Shown piece by piece: positions 1 through 9,906 of a DNA stretch of 64,000 bases. The stretch is from Geosiphon pyriformis. Lineage: Eukaryota; Glomeromycota; Glomeromycetes; Archaeosporales; Geosiphonaceae. The position numbers were made by a program, and so were the translations under genes. The first letter of the stretch is position 1, and every line of letters begins with the position of its first letter. The stretch lies in contig JAAOMT010000468.1 of assembly GCA_016748015.1 (NCBI GenBank), forward strand, positions 598,998-662,997, written 5' to 3'. A model generated the notes under the pieces. That model searched no databases. It was not told the DNA's origin and saw only the letters and a list, made by a program, of their open reading frames with translations.

Positions 1-429
1 TGTTGTATCTACCAATTCCAAGTTTCTTTAGTCAACTCTTAATATAGTGACTTTTTTGTCAACTCTTTTATTGTTAATTTTACTTTCGCAATGATTTTGT
101 CTACCATATTTTCAGTTTTTTTCTGTGTTCTGGGTTGCAATGTCTTTCTAGTATTTTGATATTGAATGGTTTGTTGATTGATTGTAATCTCCATTTCCTG
201 GTGTTGGATCAATTAAAAGAGTTGTTGTGCTAGTGAGTGAATGTTGTCTGTAATTTCCATTTTTCTGATATTTCCTGTTATGTTAACTATGTTCTTATAT
301 ATTCTTTTGTCAATCAATTGGATGTGTTGTTGTCAATGATAATGATTGGTTCCAGATTTCGTGAAATCTCATTTGGTTGGACTAGTATTCTCTATACTCC
401 TAATTGTGGAATATTACTGGTGAATGATA

Positions 430-1486
430 ATGCTATATGGTGGTACGGTTTCAGTTGATCTCTATGTGCTGCTTTGGTCAAGATTTTGTCATTCAATTTT
501 AATTTATAAGCTTCATTTTCTAGAATTTCTTCTATGTGAAATGGTCCATTTCATTTAGGGTCAAATTTTCCATTCCATTGTTTTTCCGCTTTGGTACAAT
601 GTAGTAGTACTTTGTCTCCAATCCTGAATTCAACTGGTTTATCTGGTAGTTGGTTATTATGTCTTTCTTTTTGTTTCTCTTGTAACTTTTGTATGTTATC
701 AGCTGCTCTTTGTCATTTGTTTTCTAATGTTTCCATTAAGTCATATGTTCTTCTCAACAATGTATTTTTGAAATTCTCTTCTGTTATTGGTTCAGTTGGG
801 TATGTGCTGACTTCTATTTCCACTGATAGTGTTGCTGTTCTACCATATACTAATTCAAATGGTGTTGCTTGTGTAGTATCTTGTTTTATTGTCTAATAAG
901 CAAATAATACTGATGGTATCAACAAATCCCAATTGTTCTGGTTTTCTTGGCTGAGTTTAGCTATTGCTTTACACAATGTTCTGTTGAATTTTTCGACTAA
1001 TCCATTGGTTTGTGGATAATATGGTGATGATAGTGGTCTCTTAATTCCGAATCTTTGGCTCAATTCTGTTAATGTTTTGTTCACAAAATGAGTTCCTTGG
1101 TCTGATAATAATTCTTTTGGACATTCATGTCGACAGATCAAATCCTGATGAATAAATTCAGCAACAGATTCTGCATCCGCTTTTTGAATTGCTTTCGCCT
1201 CTGGCCATTTAGTGAGATAGTCCATGGCTACTGCTATATACCTGTTTCCTCCACTGGTGATTGTTAATGGTCCGACTAAATCAATTCCAACATGGTTGAA
1301 TGGTTGTCCTACTTTGATTGGCCTTAATGGTTCACTGGGTTTTGTACCTCCTCTTTGCTGACAAGCATCACAATTTTGAACATATTGGATGATGTCTGGA
1401 TATATTGATGGCCAATAGTATCTTTTTCTGGTTCTTTCTATGGTTGCTTCTTTGTGAAAATGTCCTGCTGTTGGATTTGAGTGCAT
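430..1486 (-). pseudogene. Gypsy integrase with C-terminal GPY/F-like region
   Basis: The integrase inserts element cDNA into the genome. The open part (1486 to 893) shows the N-terminal zinc-binding HHCC elements, ending in CDACQQRG. The DDE core is complete: Asp in VGIDLVGPL, Asp in LLSDQGTHF and Glu in TNGLVEKFNRTL. The frame stops at about 893, but coding sense continues leftward to about 430 after that stop. There a stretch containing GKFDPKWNGPF matches the GPY/F module typical of gypsy integrases. The first open residue is not a real start; this is the 3' part of a polyprotein. Bases 1-430 hold nothing I can assign, apart from two copies of gtcaactctt at about 31 and 57 that also occur in the nested LTR. 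Confidence 0.9.
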
Positions 1487-1954
1487 GTTGAATAATATTG
1501 TCTTTTTTTCTGGTTCTGTAACTATTCTGGTTGGTTGCTCTGAATTTATTTTTATTTTTCCAATAAAGTATATTTTGGTGAGTGATAAAATATTTTAATT
1601 GTTGTTTGATATTCTTTTGTTCCGTTTGAGATAAATTCTCCTTGAACTGTTGAGTGTTTATATAATGTTAAAGTTGTTGATATTTTTGTATATTCATCTT
1701 TTGTTATATTTTTCGTTGGTATTGTTCTGGTTTTATTATATTTTTGTGTTAAAATGTTCTTAGATTTGTCTTATTTGCGACAAACTATCAGCATTTCCAT
1801 TGTCTTTTCCTTTTTTGTAATATATAGTATAATTGTATGGTGCAAGTGCCATTTTCTATCTTGACTGTCTTCCATCCCCAAATTCTTGTTTTTGGAGTGA
1901 TGTTAGTCCCTTGTAGTCTGTGTATACTTCAAACTTCTGGCTCAAGTATTCTTT

Positions 1955-3187
1955 TCATTTCATGACTGTCCAGTATATTGCTAAGTGTTCTTGTTCCAGT
2001 GTTCCATAGTTCTTTTTGGCTGGTATTAAACCTCTGCTGGCATATGCTACTGAATGTTCTCTGCTGTCTGGTCTTCTCTGAGATAATACTGCTCCCAATG
2101 CTTGGCCAGATGCATCAGTGGTGATGATGAATGGTTTGCTGTAATCTGGATAAATCAGTACTGGAGCTTGAATGAGCTTTCTTTTCAAAATATCAAAAGC
2201 TTCTTGTTGACTTTCTGCTCATTCATATTTGGTATTCTTGGTTTGCAGATTATTAAGCAGTTAAGCTATCTTTGAAAAGTTCTTTATAAAGCGTCAATAA
2301 TAGCTCACGAATCCCAAGAATGATTTCAATTCAGTCACATTGGTTGGTACTAGAAAGTTTTTTACTATCTCTATTTTCTTTGGATCCATTTTGATGCCGT
2401 CTTTGCTTACTATGTGTCCCAAGAATTTTAGCTCTGTCTTGCTAAAGAAGCACTTTGTTGCATTTAACTTTAGCCCTGTTCTTCTTAGTCTTTTAAACAC
2501 TTGTTGAAGATGATGAAGATGATCATTAAATGTTTTTGAGAATACGTTGGTGTCATCCAAGTATACAACTACTGATTTCTACAATAAGCCAGTATAGACA
2601 ATTTCCATTAGCCGTTGGAAAGTGGCTGGTGCGTTGGTTAAACCAAATGGCATTACTTCAAATTCGAAATTCCCTTCTCTCATGGTAAATGCCATCTTCT
2701 CTTTGTTGGCTGGATCCATGGCCACTTGTCAGTAACCACTATCTAAGTCTAATATTGAGAACCATTTGTTTCTGCCAAAAGCATCAAATAATTCCTGTAT
2801 CCATAAAGTTGGATAACTGTCTCCACAAGTTACACCATTAAGTTTTCTGTAATCCACACAAAATTGGATCTTTTTATTCTTCTTACAGATGAGTACTACT
2901 GGTGATAACTATGGGCTCATTAATGGCTGAATTAGCCTATTGTCAAGCATTTGGTTTATCTCTTGTCAAATAATCTCATGGCTGGCTGGTGGTACTCTGT
3001 ATGCTCTTCGTTTAATTGGCATTGCATCTTCAGTCTTGATCTGATGCTGGATGATGTCAGTTCGGCCAAACTCATTTTCACTGGCAAAAATGTCATTGAA
3101 CTGGTTGAGCAACATCTTAAGTTGTATATGTTGGAGTGGATCTAAGTTTTCCATGTTCATTTGTTCCAATTGTTTTGGTTGGAGCAA
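1955..3187 (-). pseudogene. Gypsy reverse transcriptase and RNase H, broken
   Basis: RT copies the element RNA and RNase H removes the RNA strand. Reading down from 3187, the linker ending RRAYRVPPASHEII is followed by fingers and palm sequence in broken frames. The palm motif YLDD lies at about 2555-2566, directly after an in-frame TAG. The thumb side (2560 to 2294) has FLGHIVSKDGI and ELKSFLGFVSYY, typical of Ty3/gypsy. RNase H (2188 to 1955) keeps the first catalytic Asp in ITTDASGQALGAVLSQ. The catalytic motifs are therefore intact while the reading frame is not. No intron is expected in this class, so the interruptions are taken as inactivating mutations. Confidence 0.9.
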
Positions 3188-3199
3188 ATAACATTCACT

Positions 3200-3985
3200 T
3201 CATCTGTATATTGTTTGTGATATGATATCGACATATCCACAAAGTTGTGAAAAGTCTGGAATGGGGTTTGGTGGTTGATCCTTTATTTTAGTATTTAAGT
3301 ATCCAATAATGGTTCTGGCTGGTATTTCTATGACATTTTTTGTATTGTTGTAGATGAGAATTTTGATGTGGCTGTAATCTTTGGCTGGTATGTGAAGATT
3401 GATAAATCCAACTTCTCCTGATTCACAAAGACTGGCTTCTGCTTCAAAAATTTGTGCTTGGTCTTTTTCCTTCCTTTCTATTGCTAGCATGTACTGGTTA
3501 TATGGTGAAATGGAAATAGCTTGACCAGTTGAGATAATTTCTCTTTGGCCAACAATTTTTTCCTCCACCATATTAACTGGTACATCTATTCTGCCCGTTG
3601 ATCCGAATCCCTGTATTCCTCTCGCTGTTATTCCTAATTCCTTCCTCTTTCCCACTGATACTAACTGAGCTACTCTAACCAGAGGCAGGAATATTGCCTG
3701 TGCTATCTTTTTGTTGGGCTCTATTATATAGGCCTTTTCTGAGTCATTTTGTAGCATAGCAATGATATTTCCTACATATCTTATGTCAATTATTCCTCCT
3801 CTTATATTAATCCCTCTTTTCGCTAAACTACTCCTAAATGCTAATTGAACTATTGTTGTTGCCAAGATTTCTAGGGCTACTTTCAGATCAATGTGGGTGC
3901 ATGAATGTGGTTCCAATTTGATAGATTCTTTTCCTGGATACCTTAGATCAAATCTTGCATCAGTATCATGTGCACATTCTGGCAT
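3200..3985 (-). pseudogene. dUTPase-like domain within gypsy pol
   Basis: This 261-residue open segment carries the five trimeric dUTPase motifs in the correct order. Motif 1 is DARFDL, motif 2 FRSSLAKRG, motif 3 GGIIDIRYVGNI with the catalytic Asp and the uracil-pocket Tyr, motif 4 KKIAQAIF, and motif 5 RGIQGFGSTGR. Active dUTPases hydrolyse dUTP to dUMP and keep uracil out of DNA. Here the domain lies between the protease/Cys-rich part and RT, followed by about 130 residues of unassigned linker. Motif 1 has Arg where the family has Gly, and motif 4 lacks the usual Gly-Asp before the basic residue, so activity is uncertain. A nested solo LTR separates it from the upstream part of the polyprotein. 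Confidence 0.85.
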
Positions 3986-4226
3986 AATATCTTCTCCATT
4001 GTCACTATACTATTTTAACTCTTGTTCCTTGGAAAGATCTGGTAGTGCAATGTATTGTTTATAGTTTAAATTGGAGTTTGAATTTGAGTTTGAATTGTCT
4101 TTATTGTCATTGCCATTTTGAATGGAGCTGGAACCAGTGTTTTCATCGTTGTTATCAGAATCTGGATCACAATTGATCAGTGATTCTGATTCCGCTGCTG
4201 ATTGGTTTTTTTTCTTCAGGAATCGT

Positions 4227-5219
4227 TGTTACTGGAGGTTTTTGGTCTCTTTTCTTAAATGTTAATAATATTAATTTGTTGTGAATTTACATTTTCAGGA
4301 AGTAGTTGAACCTCCAATAACTGAATTTATCTTCAAATTATCTCCTATAATTTGAACTGCTGGGCTTATAAGTAGAATAGCCAATTCCTTGCCAGTTACT
4401 TTATGTAGTTACATTGTAGTAAACGTCAACTCTTTCCTAAGAATTGCTCGTCTGGAAGCTCACTAAAAATGTGTAGTTACTTTGCTGTAAAAGTCAACTC
4501 TTCTACAGGAATCTTGTCTGTAGGCTACCCTAATGATTATAATAAGAAAAATAAAAGAAAATAAAAAAAATGTAAAAGAAATAGAATTTTGTCAAAAGAA
4601 ACGTTTTCTATCCAGGCCTGGAGTCACTAACAGTTTACTGAAATTGGTAGCTAATCAATTTCGAAATGTTAGTTGGTTTTTGGGGATTTTCTAAGGGCAA
4701 TAATTAAAGAATTTGGTTTTTCAAATTATTTGGTATTTATTTCTTTTTGTGTGTGTAGAAATGGTTTTAAGTAATAAATCTAAAGTAAGATATATTTTCC
4801 AGAAGAAAAAAAGCTCTTCTTTTATACAACTTGTTGTAGTACTAGTTTATGAACTTGCACTTTTTCTCTTTGCCCAAATTCCAGCAAACTAAAGATACAT
4901 TTTGATAAACTACAAGTTATTTCGCTGAACTATTGATTAATTTGGGTGAACTATTCATAATTTTGGCGAATTTCTGTAAATTTTGGCAAATTTCTTATAA
5001 ATTTTGGCAAATTTTTGAATGTTACAAAGTTCAGAGTATTGTGTAATTTGATCATCTTACTTTTTGTTATACTAATTAGATTATTTTACTTGAATCGTGA
5101 TATGTGATAATTGATTAAATAATAAATGATAATTTGAAATAATATTAATATACTAATGAATTATAGAAATTATAAGGGTAATTTCATGTTAATTAATAGC
5201 TAAAATTCTACTGGTAACA
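4227..5219. mobile_element. Solo LTR (993 bp) nested in gypsy pol
   Basis: It begins TGTTAC and ends GTAACA, an inverted terminal hexamer, and is flanked by the same four bases, TCGT, at 4223-4226 and 5220-5223. Removing the insert and one TCGT restores the pol reading on the minus strand (Ile-Tyr-Thr joined to Ile-Pro-Glu), which fixes both edges. It carries no coding sequence. Inside it a motif running from gtagttac to gtcaactctt occurs twice (about 4407-4445 and 4472-4503). It is unrelated to the host element's own LTR at 9012-9906. A second, decayed copy is at 49083-50075. Orientation cannot be decided from the sequence. Confidence 0.93.
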
Positions 5220-5322
5220 TCGTGTAGATTATGTGTGGTGGTGGATTGTAAATGAGATTACAATCATCACAATATTCAAAGTCACTGGGAATTAAACAAT
5301 GGCGACACAGTCTTGTATTTAA

Positions 5323-5880
5323 CTATGCTAGCCATTGTTCTTGCTCTTCTCTAGTGGATGCCAAGTTTTGGTAGTGTTCATGGAACTCTTCTGGTTCCAG
5401 AAAATTTATGACTGGTTCTGCATCCCAGTCAAGCTTGATGAATTCTGGTGGGTTGTTTTTAATTGTCCTGATTTCTTCTGGTAACGCGCCTTCAATTTTG
5501 GTAATTGCCATCCACTATAATTCATTATCATCGTGTGGACAACTGTTTAATCGCTGTACAGCTCTTCTCCAGGTGGCTTCTATGAATGTTCCTTTCTTGA
5601 CCCAGTTGCTAATGAGGATTGTGTATTGGCAGGATGTGTTGCACATTTCTTTTCTCCCCAGAATGTCATTCCACATTTCTTCATTGAAGAGAGTTTCTCC
5701 ACAGACTATACATGGTGTATTATCTCATTTTCCCACTCATTTTGGTCTTCTAAAACGTTTAACACAGCATGCATGGCAATAGAACTTGGTTGCTGTCTGA
5801 TATTCTTCATCGTTACCACAGCATGCGCCCATTGACAACAATTTCTTGCCGCAATCAACGCATATCAGTTTGGGTCAGCG
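5323..5880 (-). pseudogene. Cys-rich (zinc-binding-like) block of the gypsy polyprotein
   Basis: Between protease and dUTPase the minus strand encodes a run of CxxC pairs. Reading leftward from about 5870 these are CVDC, a CC, CHACC, CIVC, a CNTSC and a final Cys-Pro-His, followed by the open segment MAITKIEGALPEEIRT (5511 to 5323) rich in Glu and Pro. The spacing resembles a multi-ribbon zinc-binding module rather than a gag knuckle. Several in-frame stops interrupt it. I know this block only from the same Rhizophagus gypsy family and cannot assign a biochemical role. It ends at the nested LTR. Confidence 0.65.
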
Positions 5881-6439
5881 ATAGATCAATGATTGTTGTT
5901 GACCATAGGTGTATAAAATATAAGTGTTGTTGGCTTGAGTGTTTTTTTCCTTCTTCTCTTTCCTTTTTCTCTTTTCTTCTTTTTACTCCCAACTTGATAA
6001 TTCTTCCTGTTCATTGTCAATCCATGTCAAATTGTTTGTTTCCCAGGTCAGTTCCTTTTTTTGCTTTCTCTTAGGGTTGTCGTTCCACGAGAGTATTGGT
6101 GGTAGTTTGTTGTGGTTGGCATTGGCCCAGAAAATTTGGTAAGCTTCTCAGGTAGGTTTCTCTTTTTTCTCCTCCAGTTTGATCAATAGTTTCTCTCTTG
6201 GAGGAGTCTTGAAATGGCCATACGTGGCCGGTACACATATGTGTTGGTCCTAATATATTAGCTGGAGTTCCTGGGTGTTCCAGTTTAATGTCATGTTAAC
6301 TTTGGATAGCCAGTTATTACCAACAAGAGCTTGGTATTAAGTGGCTTCCATCACTAAAACTTAAATGGAAGTCACAATGTCATTGACTTCGAAAGAGAAG
6401 TCATCGATTTCGCTGATTGGAGTTTTGGTCACTCCATTG

Positions 6440-6825
6440 GCTGTGATGATTCTGGTGTTGGCAGCTCAATCAACTCGGTGACCTAATTGATCCATGAGTT
6501 GTCGTGTGATGATGCTGCCTGCTGAACCACTGTTAAGGATCAATTTGATGGATTGTTTTTCGACTTTGGCATTAGTGTACATTGTGATGATTGGTTTGGT
6601 TTCAAGAGCAGCTCCACTAAATAATAGCATTGCAGTTGTTTCCTTAAATTTGAATGGGAATATAGCAGCCAAAGACTTGTCTTCGGTAATAGTAGCAGAT
6701 GAGATATTACTGGTGAGTGGTTGTTTTTGGGCAAATGCTAAGTTATTGGTTGAGATGTCTTTTGAGGTGACCAGGAGACTTAAATAGTTCTGGGAATTTG
6801 GGTTTTGGAGTTGACCAGTACCCAA
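6440..6825 (-). pseudogene. Gypsy aspartic protease, catalytic Asp apparently lost
   Basis: The stretch LILNSGSAGSIITRQLMDQL (about 6555 to 6496) matches the retropepsin active-site signature (hydrophobic, D-S/T-G, then a beta hairpin). The catalytic Asp position reads Asn, a change that can arise by one G-to-A step. The open segment starts in the gag-protease linker, where the first residue shown is not a true start. It ends at a stop at about 6466, after which the sense continues in broken frames to about 5900. Retropepsins cleave the Gag-Pol precursor; this copy would be inactive. Confidence 0.75.
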
Positions 6826-7164
6826 ATTCTGCTGGCATAATCCAGATGGTTGCTGTAAAGAACTGGGGATTGGTTAATAGACTACCATCGTCAATCTCCA
6901 GCTCTGTTGAGTTATTCTCAGTTTTTGGGTTCCGTTGGGTGGTAAGCTTTGGGGTGGTGTTTGGATTTGTTGAGGCTGATAGATTATTTGTGGCTCCGGT
7001 TGTTGATAAATTACTTGTGACTGCAGTTAATAGATTGGAGCTTGATACACCAGAGATTGATAGACTGATGACTGCATTACTGATAGATAAGTGGGTTGGT
7101 TTTGATTTGGGTATTGATTCGGAGTTTGGAACTGGTGATTGGAGTTTTGATATTGATTTCCCGA

Positions 7165-8949
7165 TCATTGGTTATTTAAACGCTGATGACAGTCAATTTG
7201 GATATGTTTTTGTTTACCACAATAGTGGCAGATGTGCATTTCCTGTTGCCACTGTTGATTGGTTGATGAAGATGGACGTGGTTGATTTTGGGCATGATTA
7301 GAGTTTCCTTGATTATTGCATTGTTGTGGAGGCTGATAAATGGCATGATTGTCAGCTAAGTATCCTTCCAGTCTCTTATTAATTGATTCACTGAACTTCT
7401 CCAATTTGGAATCCAATTCAGATGATCCGTTCATTACTAGATTAACAGCTTGGGTGTGGTTAGCCTCTGACTCAGTGGATTCAAAATCTCTGGCGTGTGT
7501 GACTGCATCTTGAAGGATGCCTGAATGCAATAAACATATATGTTGCAAGATGCTGCTGCGCAGGCCATGAATAAACTGGTTGAGTATCTGTAGGGCTGTG
7601 AAATAGTTGGCATCAATTGCTTGAATTTGGTGCAGGTTTTGATGGAAGCGTCCCAGGTAAGTGGTGACCACTTTAGTTTCTCCTTGTTTCATGGTGGTAA
7701 ATGTATTGACTAGGCGATTGATGCTGTTATTGTTGCTGAAGTATCTTAGGAATTCCGCTTTAAAGGCATTGAAATCTTGTGATTTATTAACCAAGCTCTG
7801 ATACCATAAATTGGCGGTATCCTTGAGAAAGTAAGGAATGGCTTGTATTGCTCAGACATCATTCCATTCATTGGCTGTGATGGCCTTTTCAACATTATTC
7901 AGCCATACTTAAGTGTCATTCTCTTTGCCAGTAAAGTTGTCAAGTTTTGCGATTGGTGCGTAGGCCATTGGATCTAAGTTAGGGGGTTGTGGTGGCTGTT
8001 GAAGCAGTTGTTGTTGTACTGGTTGTTGGGGTGGTAGTTGAAGTGACTGTTGTATGAGTTCGGCTATGGGATTAATTGGCAGTTGATTGATGACAATTGC
8101 CAAAGATAAGTTTTGCTGATTAATTAATTCGGAGTTTGGATTGTTCTGCCTTTGATAATTCAGAGTTTCGATTTCCGAATTTTCTAGATTTAGATTTTAC
8201 TGAGTTTGAAAATTTGGGGTTTTAACTTCCGGGTTTTTAGTGATTGGGTGCTGGTAAGTAAATTCTTGATCCTCTGATTCTTCTTCCTCTTTTTTTGATT
8301 CTGCTGCTTCCCATGGATCAGAGATTCCAAAATCTGGTGGAGGTGGTGGTGATCAAAGTCCTGATGGGATTGATGATCATAAATTAAATCCCTCAAAGTA
8401 TTCACTGTATGGTCCTAATAATTCTGTTTTCTTTTGTTTATTTTGGAATAAGAATCATCCAAATGCTGATGTCATAGTTGATGGGAACACGTCTGTTAAT
8501 GATATGTTGATGGTGCTTCCAGGTATATAGTGGTAGGATGGGTTGCTTGGAGATTCAATTCTGTTTTTCTTCCAAGTAGGTGGCTGTATTTTTCTGGGTG
8601 TTACTGCTGGTGTTTGTAGTTTTTCCTTGCTTTTACTAGTGTATGTAATTAGATATCTTTGTTGAGTGTGGTGTTCAATTTCTTTGTTGATCTCAGTAAT
8701 AATGGATGCAAAATTATGATTTGTTGGCAGGTTGGTGTTTTGAATTAACTCCTTATAGAAAGTTTCTCTTGCTGATTTGATATTCACTGGTGTTCCTAAT
8801 AAAGAAGAAATCTTTTTGTTGATGTAAAAATTGAAGACTGATTTGGTAGATATATGATTGTGGTTTAATTCCAAGTATTGACAATAGTGTTGAAATAAAG
8901 ATTTTGCAAATCTTAAATGGTTTGCTTCTATATTTTCTGATTCTGCCAC
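7165..8949 (-). pseudogene. Gypsy gag: capsid-like region and CCHC knuckle
   Basis: Several open segments in a row make up gag. The N-terminal part (8949 to 8455) begins in AESENIEANHLRFAKSLF; its first codon is GTG, so the original ATG is lost or lies elsewhere. A Gln/Pro-rich linker follows (8103 to 7909). A capsid-like helical region (7794 to 7165) includes NSINRLVNTFTTMKQGE and ends in a single zinc knuckle, CHYCGKQKHIQIDC, which has the CX2CX4HX4C spacing that binds element RNA. Ser/Thr-rich sequence continues toward the protease (7168 to 6743). At least three frame breaks separate these parts. Confidence 0.88.
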
Positions 8950-9364
8950 TTTTGGATGGTGTTTGTTGGTGCTGGTTCTCTGTAGGATTAGATCTCATAG
9001 AAAGCACCAAATGTTATAGGTAATTATTTCTGCTGTTGATTAAATAACAAACCTGTAACTTGGTGCTTAAAAGCTACTTCCATGGATGAGATTCTGCAAG
9101 TGTTGTATCTGAAGGTTTTGATGGAGTCCTTTGTATAATGAACAGAGATTCAATAGTGTCGATAGTAGATGTATCTTTTCAAGAGTTTTCCCAATTTCTT
9201 TCTTAGCATGGTGGCCGGATTTAGTCTGACAGTTGTGCCCTTCTGGTAAGCTATCCGATAATATATAAAATTCTATTCTTATTTCTGGGTCTTTTACCAG
9301 GCTATCCTTGATGTTAATAACTCAGTGCTTAATCTTTTAATCAATTAGTATACAACAACAAAAT

Positions 9365-9365
<1 letters not shown>

Positions 9366-9424
<59 letters not shown>
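9366..9424. repeat. Uninterrupted A(59) tract
   Basis: An unbroken run of A residues lies within the inferred gypsy LTR. It is poly-T in the element's sense orientation. It could be a slippage-expanded tract or the tail of a retroposed sequence, but I see no LINE 3' end directly before it. Confidence 0.95.
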
Positions 9425-9426
<2 letters not shown>

Positions 9427-9694
9427 AAGAAAATAGAGAAAATAAGCCAAGGCAATTTGGTATGTTAGTATCTCATCAATAGCCGTGATCAAAAGCTATT
9501 GTTTCAGCATAGTTAAGTATCAATTACTATCAACATAAAGTGTTGATAGTGGAGAGTGGATTGAGATATAAAATAATTATTTATTTGATGATTTTGTTTC
9601 TAGACTAAGGATTCTATGGTATTAATTCTGTCTTTTCTGTTTCTACTACTACTGCTATATATACATATTTAAGATTCCCCAATTCTTCGATTCT

Positions 9695-9840
9695 TCATGA
9701 CGGAAATTCTGGAATTCCTGGAATCCTGCAATTCCTTTGAGAGGAATCCTAGAATTCTGGAATCCTGTGATTCCTTGTTAGAGAATCCTGAAATTTCTGG
9801 AATTCTGCAATTTCTGAGAGGAATCCTGGAATTCCACATT
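9695..9840. repeat. Degenerate ~40-bp tandem repeat rich in GGAATTCC/GGAATCC
   Basis: Three to four imperfect units follow the pattern ggaattctggaatcctgca, then attcct, then a gagaggaatcc-like spacer. The units are partly self-complementary around GAATTC. They lie in the promoter-side half of the inferred LTR and might be regulatory, but that is inference. Confidence 0.8.
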
Positions 9841-9906
9841 TACTATGCCTACTTCTGATTGGCTAATAATCATACTAATATATTTCCTATATTTCTATGA
9901 GTAACA

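Larger units (their letters stand above)
1..9906 (-). mobile_element. Ty3/gypsy LTR retrotransposon relic (left end outside window)
   Basis: Read on the minus strand the domain order is gag (8949 to 7165), aspartic protease (about 6560), a Cys-rich block (about 5870 to 5320), a dUTPase-like domain (3985 to 3600), reverse transcriptase and RNase H (3187 to 1955), then integrase (1486 to about 430). Integrase after RT is the Ty3/gypsy order. Every segment carries in-frame stops or frame changes, so the copy is dead. The right LTR is 9012-9906. A possible primer-binding site (gcacca at 9004-9009 on the plus strand, matching a tRNA 3' end) sits two bases inside it. A second LTR of another family is nested in pol at 4227-5219. 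The left LTR is not seen and should lie beyond base 1. The protein family resembles gypsy elements I know from Rhizophagus. Confidence 0.93.
9012..9906 (-). repeat. Right-hand LTR of the gypsy element (inferred edges)
   Basis: The inner edge is set by TG at 9012, two bases from the putative primer-binding site. The outer edge is the CA ending GTAACA at 9906, giving TGTTA/TAACA terminal inverted repeats and an 895-bp LTR. On the minus strand a TATA-like stretch (complement of tatatatacatattt, about 9655-9670) could be the element promoter. The LTR contains a 59-base A-run (9366-9424) and GAATTCC-type repeats. The left LTR and the second target duplication lie outside the window, so the edges are inferred. 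Confidence 0.55.

Noticed and set aside
3200-3985. Retroviral-type protease domain in this segment
   Set aside because: Position between gag and RT suggested protease, but the motifs are those of dUTPase; the protease signature is at about 6496-6555.
6798-7301. Plus-strand 167-codon ORF
   Set aside because: It is the complement of gypsy gag linker sequence, and the minus strand carries the family-specific signal.
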